DNA of 10,953 nt from NCBI GenBank assembly GCA_026982175.1, contig JALSHP010000329.1:1-10953 (forward strand). The letters are read 5' to 3'. Of the stretch, positions 6,787-10,953 are shown piece after piece (position 1 is the first letter of the stretch; each line of letters opens with the position of its first letter). The notes beneath the pieces are model-generated. The model was given only the letters and a program-made list of their open reading frames with translations, had not been told where the DNA came from and did not search any database. This DNA is from Campylobacteraceae bacterium (GTDB lineage: Bacteria > Campylobacterota > Campylobacteria > Campylobacterales > Sulfurovaceae). A program made the position numbers and the translations under genes.

Positions 6787-7406
6787 TTTATCTCCTTTTT
6801 TAATACAGGGGTAATAATGATTTCATTATTCTTTAACTCCACACGATTAAGTCTATTTTCCAATAAGTTATTATCTACTTCAACACCATTAAACACGATA
6901 TTTGCTTTAGGGGATGCCGTAAGCATCATAAAGTTACCCAGACAACGGATTGAACCTTCAACCACTTTCGTAATAATTAAATTACCTGTAGTTTTAATGG
7001 TCGCACCTGAATTGACACGGTTCAAGAGTAATAAATCACCTTGAATGTCTATTTCACGTCCACTGCGTATCATCTCATCAAGTACCGTTAAATTATTGTG
7101 CAATCGAGAAGAGAGTCTTTCAACTTCATTTTGAGCCATTTGAGCAGAGACAGCAATCTCTCGATGCTCTGCCTTTAACTCCTCCTCTAAAGCTTTTCGG
7201 TTACGACCTTTGGGTAAGCTAACATTGTGAAGATAGGATAATTTCTTTTTTTCTAAATAGGTTTTAATAGTAGAGGGAAAATTCCCTTTAATCACAATAA
7301 GGTGGTCTTTAAAAAGTGTATAATTATTGTCAAAAAACTCCATAAACTCTACTTCATCTGTAATGTTTACTTCATAAATCTTAACTGAGTATTGTTTACT
7401 TTTCAA
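6774..7406 (-). CDS. minC: Septum site-determining protein MinC, divergent (TTG start)
   Basis: This 210-residue protein is MinC by position directly before minD and by its C-terminal half. From about 108 the right-handed beta-helix is visible, with MIRSGREIDIQGDLLLL, then VNSGATIKTTGNLIITK and VVEGSIRCLGN; RSGR (114-117) corresponds to the RSGQ motif of E. coli MinC used to bind MinD. The N-terminal FtsZ-inhibiting domain (about 5-75) is barely recognisable, and 75-105 is a charged helix. MinC dimers carried by MinD prevent FtsZ assembly near the poles. The start is TTG at 7406: AAGGGAAG lies just upstream, an in-frame stop follows shortly further upstream with no ATG between, and the next internal Met (22) has no good ribosome site. 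Some glycine positions of the beta-helix are lost relative to proteobacterial MinC. Confidence 0.88.
   Translation of the reverse strand: MKSKQYSVKIYEVNITDEVEFMEFFDNNYTLFKDHLIVIKGNFPSTIKTYLEKKKLSYLHNVSLPKGRNRKALEEELKAEHREIAVSAQMAQNEVERLSSRLHNNLTVLDEMIRSGREIDIQGDLLLLNRVNSGATIKTTGNLIITKVVEGSIRCLGNFMMLTASPKANIVFNGVEVDNNLLENRLNRVELKNNEIIITPVLKKEINWAL
6792..6797 (-). promoter_or_regulatory. Ribosome site that fixes the minD TTG start
   Basis: AAGGAG on the minus strand ends 5 nt before the TTG at 6786. It lies inside the last codons of minC (the Lys-Lys-Glu codons), so minC translation passes over it. Confidence 0.8.
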
Positions 7407-7409
7407 AAA

Positions 7410-7417
7410 CTTCCCTT
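7410..7417 (-). promoter_or_regulatory. Ribosome site that fixes the minC TTG start
   Basis: AAGGGAAG on the minus strand, with its GGGA core 5 nt from the TTG at 7406. An in-frame TAA just upstream of it rules out a longer protein. Confidence 0.7.
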
Positions 7418-7431
7418 TTTGTTATAATTTA

Positions 7432-7461
7432 TTTATATTAATTGGTATCAAAGTCTATCAA
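7432..7461 (-). promoter_or_regulatory. Probable internal promoter for minCDE
   Basis: On the minus strand TTGATA (7461-7456) and TATAAA (7437-7432) are 18 bp apart. Transcription would start near 7425, about 19 nt before minC. A second -10-like TATAAC at 7426-7421 would leave too short a leader for the ribosome site. The promoter would let the division genes be expressed apart from moaC. Confidence 0.45.
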
Positions 7462-7465
7462 CTTT

Positions 7466-7477
7466 TCTATTAATAGA
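7466..7477. repeat. Perfect 12-bp palindrome upstream of the min promoter
   Basis: TCTATTAATAGA reads the same on both strands and lies 4 bp upstream of the proposed minC -35 box. It could be an operator. It lacks a following T run in the minus-strand direction, so it is not a terminator for DUF493. In AT-rich DNA such palindromes also arise by chance. Confidence 0.4.
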
Positions 7478-7481
7478 TGTT

Positions 7482-7751
7482 TTAAATCACCATTTTGACA
7501 TCGGTATGGTCAGAAAATGCTTTAAAAATTTTATCTCTATCCTCTTTAGAGCTAACTTGGCACTTCATATTAAGCGAATGAAACTTTCCCTTGCTTGAAG
7601 TGTTTCCCCCTTTTGTTGTGTAGGCACGTTCTCCTACAATATCAAAAACAGCCGTTTGCAGTGCTGTTTTATCTGTTCCTATTATTTTATATCCCCATTC
7701 ACATGGGTAAGTTATGTCTGGTGTTGCACATGTATTACCGTCTAAAATCAC
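7482..7751 (-). CDS. DUF493 (YbeD/HP0495-like) small protein, GTG start
   Basis: This 89-residue protein has the features of the DUF493 family: ITYPCEWGYKIIGTD near the N-terminus, a central helix, GERAYTTKGGNTSSKGKFHSLNM (40-62) and a final KIFKAFSDHTDVKMVI. The fold is a small ACT-like or ferredoxin-like domain known from E. coli YbeD and H. pylori HP0495; the biochemical role is unclear. The start is GTG at 7751, backed by a strong AGGAGGAG 6 nt upstream. It overlaps moaC by 17 bp, so it is translated from the moaC message. The C of its WGYK motif region (Cys17) and Cys8 and Cys64 do not form a recognisable metal site. Confidence 0.85.
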   Translation of the reverse strand: MILDGNTCATPDITYPCEWGYKIIGTDKTALQTAVFDIVGERAYTTKGGNTSSKGKFHSLNMKCQVSSKEDRDKIFKAFSDHTDVKMVI

Positions 7752-8205
7752 CTGAAGCTCCTCCTGATTTTTTTTCTAATTGTACCTCTTTAATTATCAT
7801 CCCTTTATCTATGGCTTTAAGCATATCATAAATGGTTAACAATCCTAAACTTACCCCTGTCAACGCTTCCATCTCAACCCCTGTTTGACCTTTGAGTTTT
7901 ACCGTTAACGTTAATTTAAAACCAGGAAGGTCTGGTAGCTCTTCAACATCTGTTTTAATAGAAGTTAGCATTAAAGGGTGACACATTGGAATAAGATTAC
8001 TGGTCTGTTTTGCCCCTTGTATCGCAGCAATCACTGCCGTTTGCAAAACAGGACCTTTTTTTGTAGCATTAGCAACAACAGCATCATACGCCTCTTGACT
8101 CACTTCAATTAATCCTGAAGCAACTGCTATTCGCGTTGTCTCATCTTTATCAGAGACATCAACCATTTTAGGTTTATTGTTCTCATCTAAATGTGTTAAG
8201 TTCAT
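7735..8205 (-). CDS. moaC: Cyclic pyranopterin monophosphate synthase MoaC
   Basis: This 156-residue enzyme turns the 3',8-cyclo-GTP derivative made by MoaA into cPMP, the first stable intermediate of molybdenum cofactor. It shows MNLTHLDENNKPKMVDVS at the start (as in E. coli LTHI..MVDVS), LIPMCHPLML (71-80, with His76), TGVEMEALTGVS (108-119), IYDMLKAIDKG (125-135, catalytic Asp127 and Lys130) and the KKSGGASGDF tail. I place the start at 8205 and not at the ATG at 8220: AGAAGG lies 6 nt before 8205, the upstream ATG has no ribosome site, and the family begins here. No other moa or moe gene is in the window, so this one is detached from its pathway and heads a transcript that includes DUF493 and possibly minCDE. 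Confidence 0.95.
   Translation of the reverse strand: MNLTHLDENNKPKMVDVSDKDETTRIAVASGLIEVSQEAYDAVVANATKKGPVLQTAVIAAIQGAKQTSNLIPMCHPLMLTSIKTDVEELPDLPGFKLTLTVKLKGQTGVEMEALTGVSLGLLTIYDMLKAIDKGMIIKEVQLEKKSGGASGDFRR
7758..7765 (-). promoter_or_regulatory. Ribosome site for DUF493 inside moaC
   Basis: AGGAGGAG on the minus strand lies 6 nt before the GTG at 7751. It is made by the codons for the conserved KSGGA tail of MoaC, so one stretch serves both as coding sequence and as initiation signal. Confidence 0.75.
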
Positions 8206-8211
8206 GTTTAG

Positions 8212-8217
8212 CCTTCT
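8212..8217 (-). promoter_or_regulatory. Ribosome site that decides the moaC start
   Basis: AGAAGG on the minus strand is 6 nt before the ATG at 8205. It lies within the codons that a start at 8220 would translate, which argues against the longer form. Confidence 0.7.
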
Positions 8218-8223
8218 CATCCA

Positions 8224-8250
8224 TTATCTAAAAAGAATTTTATCTAAAAA
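8224..8250. repeat. Two 11-bp direct repeats in the moaC promoter region
   Basis: TTATCTAAAAA occurs at 8224-8234 and again at 8240-8250, a 16-bp period. On the minus strand each reads TTTTTAGATAA. A -10-like TAAAAT (8242-8237, minus strand) overlaps the distal copy, giving a start near 8230 and a leader of about 25 nt. The pair could be a tandem regulator site or a duplicated promoter element. AT-rich composition makes chance repeats possible. Confidence 0.4.
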
Positions 8251-8314
8251 ATATCCAAGATGAATTAAAAAAAAATATTAATTTATTTTTAACAGCTTGT
8301 AACATACTCTTGGC

Positions 8315-8320
8315 TATTAT
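8315..8320 (+). promoter_or_regulatory. -10 box of the polysaccharide-export lipoprotein gene
   Basis: TATTAT in the context TTGGCTATTATTC lies 36 nt before the ATG at 8357. It shares the GGCTAT lead-in with the surA-like promoter. No -35 consensus is seen. The ribosome site is GGAGA. Confidence 0.45.
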
Positions 8321-8356
8321 TCAAGCTTAATAATTTAATTTTTATGGAGAACTAAA

Positions 8357-9097
8357 ATGAGATATTTATTACCACTATTAGCCTTTCTACTTCTAAATGC
8401 TTGTAGCTCAAAAGATGAGCATATCCTCTTTAACAAAGCACAAAATAAACAATCCACCATGAGTACAGAAGTTGACAATGTTCGCTTGGAATATAAAGTA
8501 CGCCCTTACGATAGAGTCTCTATTATGGTTTACAAACATCCAGAACTTAGCTCTACTACCCTTGGAAATGCTCAATTTGAAAGAGGGCTTCTTGTTAATT
8601 CAAAAGGTTTTTTAAGACTACCACTCATCAATAAAATACAGATAGCAGGATTATCTCAAACAGATGCAGAAGAGAAGATTTCACAAGCGTATGCAACTTA
8701 TTTAAAAAATCCCGATGTCCAATTTGAAGTGATTAATAAACGTGCCTATGTCATTGGTGAAGTTAAAAACCCAGGTGAAATTCCTCTCGTAAATGAACAC
8801 TTAACACTGTTACAAATCTTAGCAAAAGCAGGAGACTTAACAGAAACAGCGAACCGAAACTCTATTCTTATTTTAAAAAATGGACAGATGTCAAAAGTAA
8901 ATACACGTGTTGTCAGTTTAACCGATGCCAATGCCATTGCAACAGCGAGTTTAATCATTGAACCTAACGACATTGTCTATGTTATGCCAAATGGGATGAA
9001 AGCCTTTAACACTAAAGTTAATGAAGTTGCTCCTGTATTTCAACTTATTGCAAATATCTTACAACCATTTATTGGGGTTCGACTCTTAACACAATAA
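8357..9097 (+). CDS. Wza/KpsD-type polysaccharide export lipoprotein
   Basis: This 246-residue protein has a lipoprotein signal (MRYLLPLLAFLLLNAC, lipid-modified Cys16, followed by SSKD, so outer membrane is likely). Residues 46-125 match the polysaccharide export domain (YKVRPYDRVSIMVYKHPELS, then VNSKGFLRLPLINKIQIAGLS and YLKNPDVQFEV). Residues 129-175 form an SLBB domain (RAYVIGEVKNPGEIPL, LTLLQILAKAGDLTETANRN). EPNDIVYVMP (202-211) closes the fold, and 225-243 is a moderately hydrophobic tail. E. coli Wza is much longer, with several SLBB repeats and a C-terminal barrel-forming helix. This short form carries one SLBB and may form a periplasmic ring or use the tail as its membrane helix. 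No polymerase, flippase or tyrosine kinase gene is nearby, so the exported sugar is unknown. Confidence 0.87.
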   Translation: MRYLLPLLAFLLLNACSSKDEHILFNKAQNKQSTMSTEVDNVRLEYKVRPYDRVSIMVYKHPELSSTTLGNAQFERGLLVNSKGFLRLPLINKIQIAGLSQTDAEEKISQAYATYLKNPDVQFEVINKRAYVIGEVKNPGEIPLVNEHLTLLQILAKAGDLTETANRNSILILKNGQMSKVNTRVVSLTDANAIATASLIIEPNDIVYVMPNGMKAFNTKVNEVAPVFQLIANILQPFIGVRLLTQ

Positions 9098-9175
9098 TAT
9101 TGTGCTAAGTGTACCAATCCTGTAAAATAGTTTTATTTGACGACTCAATTCATACTAAATTTATCCTATTTAAAC

Positions 9176-9181
9176 TATAAT
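9176..9181 (+). promoter_or_regulatory. -10 box of tpx
   Basis: TATAAT in the context AAACTATAATCCG is 28 nt before the ATG at 9210. No matching -35 is found at 16-18 bp. The leader would be about 21 nt and contains AAGGA. I see no clear PerR- or Fur-like palindrome beside it. Confidence 0.6.
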
Positions 9182-9209
9182 CCGAAATATTTAAAAATAA
9201 GGAATTAAA

Positions 9210-9725
9210 ATGGCAACAGTAACATTTAAAAATGACATCGTATGTAACCTTGGTGGTACAGAAGTAAACGTAGGTGACACAGCACCAGTAACAACAGTAG
9301 TAAACTGTAACCCAATGCTTCAAGATGAGCAAATTGGTGGAGAGGGTAAAGTTCAACTTGTTATTGCAGTACCATCACTCGACACAGGTGTTTGTGATGC
9401 AGAGACAAGAAGATTTAACGAAGAGGCTGCTGGTCTTGACGGTGTGGAAGTAATCACTGTTTCTATGGATTTACCATTTGCAGCTGCTAGATGGTGTGGT
9501 GCTGCTGGTGTTGAAAACATCAAAGTATGCTCAGACTTCAGAAACAAAGATTTTGCAAACGCGTATGGTGTTCTTTTAGCAGACGGTCCTTTGGCTGGTG
9601 TAACAGCTAGAGTTATCTTTGTAATTGGAAAAGATGGAAAAGTTGCTTACAAGCAAACTGTTCCTGAAATTACAGAAGAGCCTAACTACGAAGAAGCATT
9701 ATCTGCGGCTAAAGCTGCTCTTTAG
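9210..9725 (+). CDS. tpx: Thiol peroxidase Tpx (atypical 2-Cys peroxiredoxin)
   Basis: This 171-residue protein has the family length and all catalytic signatures. The peroxidatic site is SLDTGVC with Thr59 and Cys62, the resolving cysteine is Cys96 in FAAARWCG, and the active-site Arg is Arg134 in TARVIF. The core FRNKDFANAYGVLLADGPLAG (110-130) and the tail EITEEPNYEEAL are also typical. It reduces H2O2 and alkyl hydroperoxides using thioredoxin, in the cytosol in most bacteria outside the gamma group and in the periplasm of E. coli; there is no signal peptide here. Additional cysteines at 12, 33 and 107 are not part of the known mechanism. Codon choice looks biased toward a few preferred codons (GTA, GCT, CTT, AAC), suggesting high expression. 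It is monocistronic, with its own promoter and a strong hairpin after the stop. Confidence 0.96.
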   Translation: MATVTFKNDIVCNLGGTEVNVGDTAPVTTVVNCNPMLQDEQIGGEGKVQLVIAVPSLDTGVCDAETRRFNEEAAGLDGVEVITVSMDLPFAAARWCGAAGVENIKVCSDFRNKDFANAYGVLLADGPLAGVTARVIFVIGKDGKVAYKQTVPEITEEPNYEEALSAAKAAL

Positions 9726-9735
9726 TCTTCACTTC

Positions 9736-9759
9736 TACAAACCTCTTAAGAGGTTTGTA
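9736..9759 (+). terminator. Perfect 24-bp palindrome, tpx terminator
   Basis: TACAAACCTC, a TTAA centre and GAGGTTTGTA form a perfect 10-bp stem beginning 11 bp after the tpx stop. CTTCAC flanks it on both sides (9727-9732 and 9760-9765) as a direct repeat. The T run after it is short and delayed (ATTTT from 9766), so termination may be incomplete, but no other strong stem is near. Confidence 0.65.
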
Positions 9760-9851
9760 CTTCACATTTTAAATCTCTCTTACTATAGCATCAGACTCCT
9801 ATAAGTTTTTTATCGTTAGACTATGTTATCTTAAATATCAAAGGATTTATA

Positions 9852-10706
9852 ATGAAAAAATATACACTTAGTCTTATCGCACTTACTTTCCTCTTCATCG
9901 GTTGTGGGAATGATGATAGCAAAACCAAAAATAATCAACCAAATAAAGTAAATAGCGTCAAAGATGCCACTAAAAGTCTTAATGCTCTTAACTCATTTCA
10001 GTCTATTAATTTTTCAATAGCCTCTTCTGTTACGCCTAATTCACAAAATAAACTTTTAAAAATATTAACAAATCAAACATTAACAAAACTTCAAAAAACA
10101 CAAACTTCTACTTGTGTAGATGGAGGAAATGTCACTTTTGATTTATCAGAAGATACAAAAACCATTAAGTATTTATTTGACAATTGTAAAAATGGTACAA
10201 CTTTTATGGATGGTAGTATGACAATGCTTACACAAGATGACAATAGTTACTCTATTGATTATGATAAATTAACCGTTAAAACTCCTAAAGGAACTCAATA
10301 TATGGATATGAGTATGAAGTTTACAGAAAATAATATATTAAATACAACCATAATGAATGGTGTTGTTAAGCAAACTTCAAGCACAGGAGAAATTAATAAT
10401 ATCTCAATGACAAACTTTGTGATAAAAGATCAAGAGACAAAAGAGGAATCTTGGCATACTATTGATGGTAAAATGAACTTAGAAACAAAATGTTTTACAG
10501 GTGCGTATGTATTTAAAACCATAGAAAAAATGATTGATGCAACAGATGGTTCAGACAATACTCAATCAGGTACTTTAGAACTCAATGGAGCAACTTATAC
10601 ATTTGAAAATCCTCATGTCACCATTAAAGCAGGTAATGAATCGGAGACTATACTTCAAAGTGAATTAGAAAAAAGAATGACACAAGAGAGTGCTTGTAAT
10701 ATCTAA
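9852..10706 (+). CDS. Unrecognised lipoprotein with four mature cysteines
   Basis: I do not recognise this 284-residue protein. It has a lipoprotein signal: MKKYT, a hydrophobic core, and FIGC with lipid-modified Cys18 followed by GNDD. A low-complexity Asn/Lys/Ser/Thr linker runs to about 45. The mature part is predicted mostly beta, with repeated short strands and threonine- and methionine-rich segments such as DGSMTMLTQDD and YMDMSMKFTEN. Besides Cys18 there are cysteines at 88, 112, 214 and 282; Cys88 and Cys112 are 24 apart and could form a disulfide in the periplasm, as could 214 with 282. Composition is AT-richer and codon use less biased than in tpx. The ATG has AAGGA 7 nt upstream. 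It seems to be a single gene, and the neighbours give no clue to its role. Confidence 0.8.
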   Translation: MKKYTLSLIALTFLFIGCGNDDSKTKNNQPNKVNSVKDATKSLNALNSFQSINFSIASSVTPNSQNKLLKILTNQTLTKLQKTQTSTCVDGGNVTFDLSEDTKTIKYLFDNCKNGTTFMDGSMTMLTQDDNSYSIDYDKLTVKTPKGTQYMDMSMKFTENNILNTTIMNGVVKQTSSTGEINNISMTNFVIKDQETKEESWHTIDGKMNLETKCFTGAYVFKTIEKMIDATDGSDNTQSGTLELNGATYTFENPHVTIKAGNESETILQSELEKRMTQESACNI

Positions 10707-10744
10707 CGCTCTTAGAGAGTTATAATATCATATTAAAAAACACA

Positions 10745-10771
10745 AAAGCTTAAATTTAGTTTTCAAGCTTT
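10745..10771. repeat. AAAGCTT inverted repeat after the lipoprotein gene
   Basis: AAAGCTT (10745-10751) and AAGCTTT (10765-10771) form a 7-bp stem with a 13-nt loop, 39 nt after the stop. It might end the lipoprotein transcript, but the T content after it is low, and it is just upstream of the next promoter. Confidence 0.35.
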
Positions 10772-10794
10772 ATATCTTCTCTAATACTTTTAGC

Positions 10795-10800
10795 TATAAT
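10795..10800 (+). promoter_or_regulatory. -10 box directly in front of the last gene
   Basis: TATAAT in TTTTAGCTATAATACC ends only 7 nt before the ATG at 10808. A start site at the usual distance from a -10 would fall on or next to the A of the ATG, so the message would have no leader. No other TATAAT with better spacing is seen in the preceding 60 bp except one at about 10723, over 75 bp away. Confidence 0.5.
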
Positions 10801-10807
10801 ACCCCCA

Positions 10808-10953
10808 ATGAGATACACAGAAAAACAAATTGAAAAATATCAACGTCAACGCTACATCACGTTCTTGGAGAAAGTTACCAAAAACCTTTTTAAGATGTTT
10901 CGTGATGAGAAGACCACCCAAGAGCAGTTTTTAACCAAGTTTACTGAACTCAA
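10808..10953 (+). CDS. 5' part of an unknown gene, possibly leaderless
   Basis: Forty-eight codons are open from the ATG to the right edge, beginning MRYTEKQIEKYQRQRYITF and continuing LEKVTKNLFKMFRDEKTTQE. The peptide is highly charged and helical, rich in Lys, Glu and Gln, with no signal peptide or membrane segment, so it looks cytosolic. I do not recognise a family from this much. There is no ribosome site before the ATG: the preceding bases are ACCCCCA and then the TATAAT box. Downstream in-frame candidates (a TTG at codon 20 and ATG at codon 30) also lack ribosome sites, so the first ATG remains the best start. The protein continues beyond the window. Confidence 0.6.
   Translation, partial: MRYTEKQIEKYQRQRYITFLEKVTKNLFKMFRDEKTTQEQFLTKFTEL

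Noticed and set aside
8206..8220. Longer MoaC start at 8220
   Set aside because: The five extra residues are not in the family, the ATG has no ribosome site, and the good AGAAGG falls inside this extension.
8206..8356. Possible molybdenum cofactor riboswitch upstream of moaC
   Set aside because: The leader is only about 25-150 nt, AT-rich and without the extended paired structure; nothing supports a riboswitch.
9090..9104. Inverted repeat CACAATA/TATTGTG at the end of the export lipoprotein gene
   Set aside because: It could only form a 5-bp AU-rich stem and is not followed by a T run, so it is too weak to call a terminator.
9150..9547. Minus-strand open frames across the start of tpx
   Set aside because: They are antisense to tpx, cysteine- and tyrosine-rich without a recognisable fold, and lack ribosome sites.
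1..10953. CRISPR arrays, insertion sequences, integrases, tRNA genes, toxin-antitoxin pairs or phage-defence genes
   Set aside because: Reading both strands gave no regularly spaced repeats, no transposase or recombinase motifs and no cloverleaf; all coding space is taken by housekeeping or envelope genes apart from the two unknowns at the right.

Overview
The window looks like ordinary chromosome from a low-GC member of the Campylobacterota (formerly Epsilonproteobacteria), probably a free-living Sulfurimonas-like or related lineage. The genus is an inference. The support is an AT-rich background, recurring TATAAT -10 boxes with little recognisable -35 sequence, a SurA-like periplasmic chaperone gene next to a short dCTP deaminase gene (as I recall near dcd in Campylobacter), an HP0495-type DUF493 protein, and a very divergent MinC. 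I see no tRNA, rRNA, CRISPR array, insertion sequence, integrase or phage gene.

Layout. Positions 1-3635 (minus strand) hold a two-gene unit: a MerR-type regulator and, overlapping it by 7 bp, a very large fusion of an LplT-like lysophospholipid flippase, a PlsC-type acyltransferase and an acyl-activating AMP ligase. The fusion runs off the left edge. A divergent control region (3636-3777) carries a consensus sigma70 promoter with an imperfect dyad over its -35 box. On the plus strand follow a SurA-like chaperone gene and dcd (10 bp apart), then a Kbp/YgaU-like BON-LysM gene. Converging on it from the right is a tight minus-strand cluster transcribed moaC, DUF493, minC, minD, minE, in which neighbours overlap (17, 13 and 1 bp) except for a 75-bp gap before minC that appears to hold its own promoter. 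From 8357 rightwards all genes are on the plus strand and seem to be single units: a polysaccharide-export (Wza/KpsD-like) lipoprotein, the thiol peroxidase tpx followed by a perfect 24-bp palindromic hairpin, an unrecognised lipoprotein, and the first 48 codons of an unknown gene that seems to be leaderless.

Functions. The left operon should recycle and repair membrane phospholipids: lysophospholipid is brought across the inner membrane, and a free fatty acid is activated and re-attached. MinC, MinD and MinE position the division septum. MoaC makes cPMP for molybdenum cofactor. Dcd feeds dUTP to thymidylate synthesis. SurA-like, Kbp-like, Tpx and the lipoproteins are envelope or stress functions.

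I found no convincing evidence of an undescribed multi-gene system. The best leads are the apparent second winged-helix unit inside the MerR-type regulator, the run of non-ATG starts in the min cluster, the leaderless gene at the right edge, and the cysteine-containing orphan lipoprotein.
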